Below, piece by piece: positions 1-9,458 of a stretch of DNA of 64,000 nt. The DNA is taken from positions 25,064,126 through 25,128,125 of the forward strand of contig OX328124.1 of assembly GCA_946811695.1 (NCBI GenBank). Direction: 5' to 3'. This DNA comes from Gonocerus acuteangulatus. Lineage: Eukaryota; Arthropoda; Insecta; Hemiptera; Coreidae. Each line of letters starts with the position of its first letter. Position 1 is the stretch's first letter. The notes below the pieces were generated by a model. The model saw only the letters and a program-made list of their open reading frames with translations. It did no database searches and was not told where the DNA came from. A program made the translations under genes and the position numbers.

Positions 1-49
<49 letters not shown>
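1..49. repeat. (AT)n microsatellite
   Basis: Uninterrupted AT dinucleotides running off the left edge. The fold-back element begins right after its last TA. Confidence 0.95.
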
Positions 50-51
<2 letters not shown>

Positions 52-839
52 GGGTGGTCCCGAAGGAAATCGCCAGACCCGAGGGGTGTGTAAGCCGACT
101 AAAGTGTAGTTGAATGCCACTAAGGAGAAATTTTTATTTGCATTATTACCCTAGATATAGGCGTTTCCTTGTTTTTTGTGTAAACGCTAGTTTTTGGCCA
201 TTTTTGTCGCGCACACCATAGGGACAACTTAATTCCGATAACATTTTCAAATTCTGCATAAAATTTCCTTTAAGATCTTATGTGCCTTGTGCAAAAATAT
301 CTCAAACCAAATTCACAGCAGCCACCCAAACAAATAACTTATCAAACATTTTGGCTTTTAATAAGTTATTCATTAGAAGCCAAAATGTTTTGCTTATTTT
401 TTTTTTTTGTTTAACAGACCACGATTTACCCATGCAAAGCATCCTTTTTTGGCCTTCAAATCAGCCATGGTAATGAAATAATGCAACTTTTCTGAGAGTC
501 CCATCTACCTAACAGTGGAACATTAAAAACACAAACCCTTCATTTCGTGATAAGTTATTTGTTTCGTTGGCTACATTGAATTTTGATTTGCACGAGGCAC
601 ATGAGATCTTTTAGGAAATTTTATGCAGAATTTGGAAATGTCATCAAAATTAAATTTCCCCTATGGGATGAACGACAAATAGTACAAAAATGGCCAAAAC
701 TAGCGTTTAGACAAAAACACGGAAACGCCTATATCTAGGGAAATAATGCAAGTAAAAATGTCTCCTTGGTGGCATTCTACTAAACTTTAGTCGGAGTACA
801 CACTCCTCAAGTATGGCGATCTTCTTCGGGACCACCCTG
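50..839. mobile_element. Fold-back mariner-like element, about 790 bp
   Basis: The ends are inverted copies (CCGGGTGGTCCCGAAG at the left, its complement at 824-839), and TA lies on both sides, as for Tc1/mariner target duplications. The inverted arms extend about 295 bp (50-345 and about 545-839) with scattered mismatches. The loop holds a second small hairpin around AACATTTTGGC (346-390). There is no transposase ORF, so this is non-autonomous. The assignment to mariner rests only on the TA target and the terminal GGGTGG type. Confidence 0.75.
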
Positions 840-871
840 TATATATATTTATATGTATATATGTATATATA

Positions 872-2115
872 TCTAATATATAAAATTCTCGTGTCACAGT
901 TTTCGTTGCCATACTCCTCCGAAACGGCTTGACCGATTTTGATGAAATTTTTTGTGCTTATCCGGTATCTATGAGAATCGGCCAACATCTATTTTTCACC
1001 CCCCTAAATGTTAGGGGTAGTCCACCCCTAAATTTTTTTTTTTATTTTTTAGACAAAATTTTTAATTTCTATTTTTTTATGATACAACATACAAAAATAC
1101 ATACAATCCTCAATTTTCACCCTTCTACGATCAACCCTTATTTTTTAATAGCCAGTAAACAGCACGGAGTAGGGATGAGAACGAAGCCGGTCTCCTTTCT
1201 TTCTCACTCCCTACACAGTTGTCGGCCATCATTATTGTTTATGCATCAAGTGTAGTAGTAACGTTGACAATTATTATTTTGCTATCTCAGTGTAACTCTC
1301 ATATTAACTTTTAATCATTCCTATTTTATCAATAATAATTAAATTATCAATTTTGAGTGTATTTTGCACGATTAGTTAATCAAATGATTTTATAACCTCA
1401 AAAGTACTCAACACGTGACACGAGCTTCCAATAACAACGGATTTTGTGTAGTAAGTATACTTTTTTTTATTTATATGCGTGCAACGGTACGCGATTAGTC
1501 ATTCAAAAATTAATGAAAAACGTGATCGAAGCCAGGATTTTAAATGGCAAGTTCAGAGGTGAAAATATACTCATACCACGGATTCCTATTATACCTACAG
1601 ATGTGCCAATTCAATTCAAACGTATTCAGTTTCCCATTAGATTGGCATTTGCAATGACTATCAACAAATCCCAAGGTCAAACGATGTCTGTTTGTGGATT
1701 AGATTTGAGAACACCATGTTTTTCACACGGACAATTATACGTGGCATGCTCTCGAGTGGGTAAACCATCCAGTTTGTTTGTGTTAGCTAAAGATGGACTA
1801 ACAAAACGCTATAGCATTAAGAGATTGATATTGTTTAATAGTGTTACTGTCGTAATTGTTTAATTAATGATATATAATTTTAAGGAATAAATTATAATAA
1901 CTTAAAAATAATGTTTGCCTTTTGTTATTTTTATATTCCCTCATCGTTCACAGCGCTCCATGCTTATTTCACGCATATACCACATTCTTACATACATACA
2001 ATATACACATTCTAACATACATACATACTTACAATAAGTAAGCTATTTTTTTTCTACACTAGAAATTACTAGGAAATTATTTATATGGCAAAACAACGTT
2101 TGCCGGGTCAGCTAG
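872..2115 (+). mobile_element. Truncated Helitron, 1.24 kb
   Basis: It begins with TC inside a TA-rich tract (TCTAATATATAAAATTCTCG) and ends with CTAG (2112-2115) after a GTTTGCCGGGTCAG tail. The flanking bases are A and T, which is the Helitron insertion rule. It contains the C-terminal part of a Helitron helicase (1444-1863) and no Rep domain, so it is internally deleted. A decayed relative lies at 3430-4060, and a similar 3' tail occurs at 5800-5845. Confidence 0.8.
1444..1863 (+). pseudogene. Helitron PIF1-type helicase, C-terminal fragment
   Basis: This is the open remnant of the Rep/helicase protein that drives rolling-circle Helitron transposition. About 125 residues match the family: CNGTRL near residue 14, LIPRIP..PTDVPIQFKR in the middle, the helicase motif AFAMTINKSQGQT, and HGQLYVACSRVGKP near the end. 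The Rep nuclease, the Walker A segment and most of the helicase are missing upstream. The ORF start is arbitrary, because homology begins inside it at about 1483. It is a fossil exon-like fragment and not an active gene. Confidence 0.85.
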
Positions 2116-2136
2116 TATGTATATATATATTCTCTC

Positions 2137-2295
2137 AAATTTTAGGAGGCTTGGGGTCTTAAAAGCAGTAATCCTTCCTTCCTTCACACTACTTTATTTA
2201 CTAGGCCCGACATGTTTCGTGCATATTTTCCCACCTCTTCAGGGGCACTTCTTGCTAGGAAGTACTCTCGTCACCATGTACTCTCCCTCTGGAGT
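2137..2295 (-). repeat. Dispersed repeat with CACGAAACATGTCG core
   Basis: The segment shares its core and flanking words (CACGAAACATGTCG, AGTAAATAAAGTAG) with both arms of the inverted-repeat element at 48232-48576. It is probably the 3' end of a Penelope-like or related retroelement. No coding sequence is visible. Confidence 0.5.
2205..2246 (-). ncRNA. Hammerhead-ribozyme-like motif (candidate)
   Basis: On the minus strand GCCC (2246-2243) can pair with GGGC (2208-2205) as stem I. It is followed by CTGAAGAG, a short GTG/CAC stem II, CGAAAC, and the palindrome ACATGT leading into GTC. Small hammerhead variants of Penelope-like elements that act as dimers have this kind of minimal palindromic stem III. 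Stem II carries an extra G, so the fold is imperfect. This is a structural reading by eye only. Confidence 0.3.
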
Positions 2296-2388
2296 CAGAC
2301 TCCATAGGGAGTTATTTAGATGTATAGGACGACCCCATTGGAAAGAATCAGTGCTTTCAATTTAGAAAAATCCCTAATTTTGCTTTTA

Positions 2389-2650
2389 TATATCGTCGAT
2401 ACAAATGCAAAGTATCGAATGTGAAAAAACGCATTTTTCATTTTAAATCTTTACTGATTGCTTTTGGACTGATGGATGGAAAACTCTCGAATCTATGTTC
2501 ACACAGTGAAAGGAGGATGTAACTACTGTCAAAAGGTCGAATCTGCCGACTATTTGACAGTCCAAAAGCAAAGTAATAAATAAAAGTATTTTCACTCTTG
2601 AAAGTGGTGATTTTCACATTCGATAGTTTGCATTTGTATCGACGATATGG
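2389..2650. mobile_element. MITE with ATCGTCGATACAAATGC ends
   Basis: The left end ATCGTCGATACAAATGCAAA is mirrored at the right end (about 2615-2650). The interior is noncoding and AT-rich. A shorter relative is at 23882-24085. The terminal ATATCGTCGATA is itself partly palindromic, so the target duplication cannot be assigned. Confidence 0.7.
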
Positions 2651-3344
2651 ACTTCCAGTCTGCACATGATATGAGTTAAATAGAGTCATTTTCAATGTGA
2701 TGCCATCAATCCTTTTTTGAGAAAATTGGATAAAACTAGAATTTTTCTTTCGGATGCTCAAGTCCAAAGATCCGTATTTATTGAAACATAACAGATGTAA
2801 TTCTCCTAAGTGAATAATTTTTTCTAGTCTAATTTTTTAATAACATTTTGAAAGCATTTGAGTAAATCGGGTTAATTATTGTTCAATCATTTGTAAGAAG
2901 TGTTTATAGATCTAGTTGAATAAGAGTATTTCAATGCCTATCATGTAGAAGAGGCATAAAGCTATGTTTTATCTGCTATATGGGCCCCCTATTAATCATA
3001 GGGGAGTGTGTATCCCGCAGTAGTAATGGCCGTGTTAATGCCCGCATCACGGGGACCATTTCAGATTTTATTATGTAATCACCTCTTGATCTAATTTTAA
3101 ACCTCTACGCAGATGTAACAATATAAATTACCTTCGTCGCCGATATCCACAGAAATTTAATATAATGGCATAATACGTCAGTTCCAATAGCAGGAGATTT
3201 GATGCTCTACATGTTCGCAAAATTTTCTGTCGGGAGAATCAGGGGAGCTTATGAGAATGACCAAGTGTTCCAAAGAAAAAGATCCATACGCAAGAGCTGC
3301 ATTACTAAGCAAATTCCGAAAAAAAGGTGAATTCATTCATACAA

Positions 3345-3346
<2 letters not shown>

Positions 3347-3431
<85 letters not shown>
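3347..3431. repeat. (AC)n(AT)n compound microsatellite
   Basis: CA repeats pass into TA repeats. The Helitron remnant starts directly after it. Confidence 0.95.
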
Positions 3432-3437
<6 letters not shown>

Positions 3438-4060
3438 CTCGTGTCACAGTGTTTGTAACAAAACTCTTCCGAAAAGGATAGACCGATTTTATGATTTTTT
3501 TTTCTATATTCAGTAGGTCTGAGAAAAGGAAGTAAACTATTTTTCATATCTGTAATTGATACGGGTGGCGCACCCCAAAAAATATTTTTTGGACATATTT
3601 TTTTAATTTATTTTTTATGATTTTCCATTAAAAAATACATACAATCCTGAATGTTCACCCTTCTTCAACCAATCCCCATTTTATAATAGGGATATTAGTA
3701 CTTTAATAATTTTCAACCCTTGGTGGTCCATAACTGATCAATAAGATTAATTGATCAGTTAAGTAAAACGATTTTTTACTTGATCAATTATCCCCGCCAG
3801 GAGTATACCGGTGTCACTTCTCGTCCAGTAAAGAGCCTGCAGTAAGGATGAGAACGAAGCCCCGCAAATGTGCCAATTGACTTCAAACGCGTCGAATTTC
3901 CAGTTACATTCGCATTTGCAATGACAGTTAGTGGTTGAGATATAATTTTAAATATATTAGATAAAATGGGTGTTTTGTTATTTTTATAGGCCGTCATAAT
4001 TCACAGCGCTATATTGGTTTTTCAGTCATAGGCCACATCCCCAAATACTTAAAATAAGTT
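3430..4060 (+). mobile_element. Decayed Helitron copy
   Basis: It shares the 5' block AAAATTCTCGTGTCACAG with the Helitron at 872. At about 3868-3935 it keeps a degraded piece of the same helicase (a TGCCAATTGACTTCAAACG stretch that corresponds to PIDFKR in the better copy). Frames are broken and the 3' CTAG end is absent; the copy runs into the next element near 4062. Confidence 0.65.
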
Positions 4061-4063
4061 AGT

Positions 4064-4185
4064 TTTTAGCCTTTCCTCCGAAGGAAAGTAGCTATTGAGG
4101 TTGCACTCATGACGGAATTTTTGAAAAATGTCTTCAAATCTTTATCGATCCTACCTAGTAGACACCGAAAATGACCCCCGTTAAA

Positions 4186-4192
<7 letters not shown>
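4064..4192 (+). mobile_element. Left arm of (TA)n-centred element type 2
   Basis: It starts with the hairpin CTTTCCTCCGAAGGAAAG, continues with GTAGCTATTGAGGTTG and CTACCTAGTAGACACCG, and ends GAAAATGACCCCCGTTAAAA immediately before a (TA)n array. The same block is found at 18003-18128, reversed at 45632-45750, and at the right edge of the window (63888-64000). Confidence 0.75.

Positions 4193-4244
<52 letters not shown>
4193..4244. repeat. (TA)n array
   Basis: Pure TA repeats between a type 2 left arm and a Helitron-like element. Confidence 0.95.
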
Positions 4245-4246
<2 letters not shown>

Positions 4247-4247
<1 letters not shown>

Positions 4248-4782
4248 CACGTGTCTGTCTGTTTTTCTGTATGTTTGTCCCTTATACAAATCCACACCGT
4301 TTGAACGATTTTGACCAAACTTGGAATAATGGTAGGTCTTGGTACGAGAAATCTCCTAGGCTAGGTCAAAAAAATCTACCAGCTGTCTGTCTGTATGTTC
4401 GTCCCTTATACAAATCCACACCGTTTGACCGATTTTGACCAAACTCGGTACATATGTGGATCTTAATCTGAGGAGTGTCGTAGGCCAGGTCAAAAACGTC
4501 TACCAGCTGCTGTCTGTATGTGCTTTTTTTTTTTAAATAAAAATCCACACTGTCAGATCGATTTTTACCAAACTTGGCATACATGTATGTCTTGATACGG
4601 GGGGGGGGGGGGGTTATAGGTTAGGTCAAAGTCGTCTAGGATTCCCAGTTGGGAGGTCACGGGTTCGAAACAGTTACAGATTCGTGTTATTTGATTTTAA
4701 TAATACTTATTTGGTTTCTAATTTATTTAGGCTTTTCTATATGCAGAAAGTAGGTGTAGCATGGCACGCCGGGTAACAGCTA

Positions 4783-4783
<1 letters not shown>
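4247..4783 (+). mobile_element. Non-autonomous Helitron-like element with tandem modules
   Basis: It begins TCACGTGTCTGTCTG and ends GCCGGGTAACAGCTAG, with A before and T after, so both ends satisfy the Helitron rule. Inside are about three direct modules of roughly 120 bp. Each holds CTTATACAAATCCACACCG, GACCGATTTTGACCAAAC and AGGTCAAAA...TCTACCAGCTG. No ORF. Related copies are at 37404-37831, with partial ones near 29564 and 33000-33302. Confidence 0.7.

Positions 4784-4836
<53 letters not shown>
4784..4836. repeat. (TA)n array
   Basis: TA repeats directly joining the Helitron-like element to the following type 2 element. Confidence 0.95.
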
Positions 4837-4837
<1 letters not shown>

Positions 4838-4839
<2 letters not shown>

Positions 4840-5844
4840 TCTTAACACGATAGCGGCCAGAGTTTTTGTTTTTTCTTCACGAAACGTGGTATATAGCGTT
4901 CAAATAGCAAAAGATTGAACGAGTTCGTTAACCACCAAAATCGGTCCACCGGGAGGGGGGGGGGGGGGGGTTTACCCCGGACCCACAATACCAATTTGCC
5001 ACTGCCAGCCGTAGTTTTTGTTATATTTCAACGAAACTCAGTATTCGTTATTTTGATCTAAAGAGAGAAATACGTTGTAAAAATAAACGAAATCGGTTCA
5101 TTAGAAGGGGGGGGGGGGTTTACTCCGGACCCACAATACCAATTTGCCACTGCCAGCCGTAATTTTTGTTACATTTCAACGAAACTTGGTATTCGTGGTG
5201 GTAATCAACAGAGAAAATGGGTTGTAAAAATATACTAAATCGGGTTATTTGGGGGGGGGGGGGGTTACTCCGGACCTAAAGTACTAATATACTCATACCG
5301 GTCGTAATTTCTGCTGTATTGTAACGAAACGCGGTATACGTCGTGGGTATCTCATGAGAAAGAAGTGTTGTAAAAATGAAGTAAATCGGTCTATTGGAAA
5401 GGAGGGTTTACTTTCAACTCTGTTTCATTACAATTAGCCAGCCAGACGTAGGTTTACAAAGCCGCCGCGAGGAGCGCTATCTTCCACTAGGGGGACTGTA
5501 TCCTGTTCCTGCGTCAGATCAAAAGACGAAAAATGAAGTTTTTGTGCATTTATTAAGTAGTACAGTATCATGTATTAACATAACTCTGGAAGCAAATTAT
5601 TTACAAAATTAATAATTGAACAGTCCTCATAAGAAATGTAAATGAGCAAAACTATTCACGTTTTTATTTTATTTATATAGGTTATTTACAGCAAATTATT
5701 CAGTAATGTAGTCTACACTACAAAAAGTCTGAGGAAAGTGCTTAGTTATTCAGCTCCTGCGTGACGGACTTTTTTTAAATTTGACTATCAAAATAATCAC
5801 TGGAAATGACTTATACGGCAAATAAACGTTTGCCGGTTCAGCTA

Positions 5845-5845
<1 letters not shown>
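4838..5845 (+). mobile_element. (TA)n-centred element type 2, module-bearing arm
   Basis: It starts at TCTCTTAACACGATAGCGG and contains four successive modules of about 120 bp. Each carries a motif of the type AACGAAACTTGGTATTCG, AAATCGGTTCATTAG, a poly-G tract of variable length (7 to 19 G) and TTTACTCCGGACC. The distal part (5400-5775) is a unique block ending CAGCTCCTGCGTGACGGAC. The last 45 bases resemble the Helitron 3' tail and end in CTAG (5842-5845). Noncoding. Confidence 0.7.

Positions 5846-5890
<45 letters not shown>
5846..5890. repeat. (TA)n array
   Basis: TA repeats after the CTAG end of the preceding element. Confidence 0.95.
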
Positions 5891-5893
<3 letters not shown>

Positions 5894-7140
5894 AGGGATA
5901 GATATTGGAGATAGGGGAAAACAATAATGCTTTCTTATCGGTATTGCCCTATGCTCGCACTGGATTGATTCTCTTTTGTACGAGACCAGTCATGGCTGGT
6001 GATTGTTAATATTAGATTTTAAAAAAACTTTTAATTTATTTTTTGTTTGTTGTTGACCATGTTATAAATGACGACTACGTTGTATAAGGTATTTTAAATA
6101 TAAATTATACTGTTAAATATGTTTAGATTTCAAAATTTTTATGTTTCGTTTTTAAACAAATATTTTCAGAAATGTTTGTCTGTGATGAGAGGCCAAGTTG
6201 CCAGAAGCTAGTCGACATGAATAAAAAGATGTAAAAGAAGTGTTGACGCAATTTTTGAACCTATAAGGCCTTATTAAAAGAAGAGGAAATATAGATGTGG
6301 AAGAGGCCTTGTTACGAGAATGAATATATATATATTTAAATAAACCGTCTTTAAATCATTAGGTAAATCGGTAGGGGAAAGCCAAAACTTCTATTCAAAT
6401 TGGATTTTCATTGAAACGTGTTGGAGTGGCACCTAATTAAAAGACATTTTAAATGCGAGAAACTTAGTATCAACCCTGAGGATAAATTGATGGTGATGTT
6501 ATTCGTCCGAGTAAATGAGTGTTGTATTTCTCATTAATCTGCTAAGTACTAACTACGCTTTCGAAAAAAGAGTCCATCACGGAGGAGCCGAATAATTAAG
6601 AAATTAACTATTCCTCTGAAAGGTAAGTTGGATACACCAAAGTCCTCAAGAATGTGATTTAACCTATATAAATAGTTTATATATAACCTAGTTAAATAAT
6701 TTTGGACTTTTATATTTTTAATAAACAGATAACTCATATTTGGTGAACTTCTGTGGTTTTGAGTAAACCCCAGCTTCTAATGCGTCGATTTTTTTTTTAT
6801 TGATTTTCTTTTAGCACTAGTTCCCTATTAGTTAGCATGCTCACCACCGAGTTTCTTTGCAATTCCTAATGGACCGTTTTAGTTTATTTAAAATAAAAAT
6901 ATCTTTCTTTTTAGATGATCAAGATGCATCCGGAGTTTCGTTGCAATATAACTAGCATTCAGACCATTAAGGAAATATTTATTTATTATTTCGGAGTAAA
7001 CCACGGCTCCAGTTGTAGATAAACGTTTTTGAGAAAAGTGGAAATAGGTTTTTCTTGGGAGTTTCTGATATATTCTCATATAATTCGAAGCCTGTTCGGA
7101 ATTCGTAGCATTTATTCAAAAGCTTATTAAATTTTCTACA
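5891..7140. other. Gene-free, AT-rich stretch
   Basis: No coding frame with recognisable homology, no clear terminal repeats and only short chance ORFs. Probably old repeat sequence. Confidence 0.5.
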
Positions 7141-7284
7141 GTAGTGGTTCTTATGCGATGTTAGGGTGGTTCTTCTCTCCCTCCATAGGGCTTTTAAGGT
7201 TGACCTCATGACGCAATCTGGAAGTGCCGACTAGAAAATTTCATGTTTCAGAACCCCTAGAGAACGAAAATAACGGTTGTTCAA

Positions 7285-7349
<65 letters not shown>

Positions 7350-7980
7350 CGACCGCTGGAGAATGCCGTATAAAGAACACAAATATATATATGTATATAT
7401 ATTTGCCTTTTCGCGCTGTAGCTCCTCCAAAAATGGACCAATTTTGATGAAATTTTTCAATGAAAAGACTAAAATTTGTCGTCTAATGTGAAAGGTCAAG
7501 TCAATGAACCAGCAGAATCCGCCAATTTGGACGTGGTTTTTGGAGCGAAATTCGCGGGAAAAAATCGTTACGCTTACTTCATATGCTTGCAAGTACTCGT
7601 TTTCTTGGCCTAGAAAAACGAATGAAACCATTTTTAAGGCGATAGCTTTAACCGTTTTTGAAAAAAGTGGAATAATAGTTGTCGAATAACGTTTTTGGTT
7701 AGTGTACTTTGAATCATGGGATTCAGTTGAAATATGTTCTGCATGTTCGAAGTTCATCCAAACTAAGATGTTTAAAGTTTGGTTACGTTTAGAGTTAAGG
7801 AAGAATTAGAATAAAATATTTTATTAACAGACATGAATAGTTTTGGGATTTTCTATAGTTTACTTAATACCTCGAAAAGGGTTGGTAAATCGTGGTAAAT
7901 GGAAAGTGACCATTCGAAAACTTAATAAATTCTCTACAAATAGCGTTCTACAGAATCGGAGAATTAAGTGCTTAAAACTT
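7141..7980 (+). mobile_element. (TA)n-centred element type 1, copy 1
   Basis: The order is a hairpin-like arm (TTCTCTCCCTCCATAGGG), GTGCCGACTAGAAAATTTC, CAGAACCCCTAGAGA, ACGAAAATAACGG, an internal (TA)n array (7289-7341), then a block with GACCAATTTTGATGAAATT, CCAGCAGAATCCGCC and AAAACGAATGAAACCATTT. The long frame on the minus strand (7287-7757) is a shadow of this repeat, because it includes the TA tract as Tyr-Ile repeats. Confidence 0.7.
7289..7341. repeat. (TA)n array internal to type 1 element
   Basis: TA repeats at the fixed internal position of the type 1 family. Confidence 0.9.
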
Positions 7981-7984
7981 CAAA

Positions 7985-8133
7985 TGTGTTTGTTTTTAGC
8001 GCGGTTCTTCCCTCCCCAATAGGGAGGAACCCCGCTTATAAGGTTGATACAATGAAACAATCCGGAAGTGCCGACTAGAAAATTTCGCGTTTCAGAACCC
8101 CTAGAGACCAAAAATAACGGTGGTTCAAATTTG

Positions 8134-8188
<55 letters not shown>

Positions 8189-8820
8189 CTGTTAGCTCAT
8201 TTCTGGCTTCCCTAATGGTCCGATTTTGATGAAATTTGGTACAAAAATCTGTCGCCCGATTCGAAAGGTCAAGTTCGTTAACCAGCAAAATCCGCCCACT
8301 GGAAGATGGCGTTTGGGGCGGAATTCGCTCAAAAAATCGTAACGCTTTCTTTTTTGAGTTCATAAGCTTGTAAGTACTCGTTTTATAGGCTTCTTTGGCT
8401 AGGAAAACGAATGAAACCATTTTCAAGGCGATAGCTTTAACCGTTTTTGAGAAAGTTGGAAAAATAGTTTTTGAATACCGTTTTTGGTTTGGGTACTTAG
8501 AATCATGGGATTCAGTTGAAACATTTTCTGCATGTTTTACTATCATTAAAACTAATATGTTGAAATTTTGGTTACGTTTGAAGTTAAGGAAGGGTTAGAA
8601 TAAAATATTTTATTAACAGACATAAAAAGTTTTGCTAACTTTGTATATTTTCCTTAATATCTCGAAAAAGGTTGAGAATCTTGGGAAACGAAAGAATACC
8701 ATTAGAAAGCTTACTAAATGCTCTACAAAAAAGGTTCTGATGAAAGTTTTGATTAGGCGATGTCAATCGGAGAAATAAGTGCTTAAAACATTAAAGTAAT
8801 TGATTTTGCTTGTTCGAACT
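7985..8820 (+). mobile_element. (TA)n-centred element type 1, copy 2
   Basis: A head-to-tail neighbour of copy 1 with the same order: a hairpin arm (GGTTCTTCCCTCCCCAATAG with its complement GGGAGGAACC), AGTGCCGACTAGAAAATTTC, (TA)n at 8138-8184, TTAGCTCATTTCTGGCTTCC, GTCCGATTTTGATGAAATT, and one unit of the distal module with AATCGGAGAAATAAGTGCTT. Noncoding. Confidence 0.75.
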
Positions 8821-9260
8821 GTTCTTTTTGTCTGTTTTTATTCCTTGTTATTTTTTAACTGCTTATAGTTGGATAATGTGTTTTACAATAAAACAGATTA
8901 GGCAAAATAAGAAAAACAATTCATTGTTAGAAATATAGCTTGCCAAGAGAAAAAGATTCGATGACGTCTTTTGAATAATTTCAATTGCCTTTATGCTGTT
9001 CGTTTTTTTATTTTATTTTTTAATTGATTTTATCTGTAGAATTATTACTATAGTAAAAGAACACAGGAATATGTGAAAATTTTTGATATTTTCCAATTCA
9101 TTGAAACGTATGAAATGAAGTATCGGTAGAAGAGGTTTCTAGGGTCTTGCGGACCCGACCCCAGGTATAGCCATAAAACCCTTTGAACAAAGCCGATGAA
9201 AATATTATCTGTTTCTATTCTATGCTTTTCAAATAAGAATAGGGATATGAACAGGAACCG

Positions 9261-9424
9261 GGGGGTCTCCCGTGGTCTAATGGCTAGCGCCTTGGATTCA
9301 TAAGCGGGAGATGGTGGGTTCGATTCCCAACCTCCGGCAGGAATTTTATCATCCCACGGCTCGCTGGTAAAATTCCTCGCTACACCCTGGATGTCGGCGC
9401 TAATGACCTAGATGTAGATGCGCC

Positions 9425-9454
<30 letters not shown>
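9261..9454 (+). mobile_element. tRNA-derived SINE (family S1)
   Basis: The head resembles a tRNA gene: an A-box-like GTGGTCTAATGGCTAGCGC and a B-box-like GGGTTCGATTCCC, with CAT at the anticodon position. A conserved body (GGATGTCGGCGCTAATGACC, GATGCGCCGT) leads to an A-tail of about 27. A near-perfect 13-bp target duplication (TGAACNGGAACCG, 9248-9260 and 9456-9468) shows that it inserted into a block related to AACGGAACCG...GCAGTT at 9795. Other copies are at 19676, 35225, 38353 and 45875. Confidence 0.9.

Positions 9455-9458
<4 letters not shown>

Noticed and set aside
2438..2767. 109-codon minus-strand frame
   Set aside because: It spans the MITE at 2389-2650 and has no domain.
7287..7757. 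156-codon minus-strand frame
   Set aside because: It ends in Tyr-Ile repeats from the (TA)n array and covers a type 1 repeat; the same holds for 7980-8546, 16342-16584, 41000-41215 and 45025-45264.
9261..9340. Functional tRNA gene
   Set aside because: A- and B-box-like blocks are present, but the sequence continues into the conserved SINE body with A-tail and target duplication, and several copies exist.
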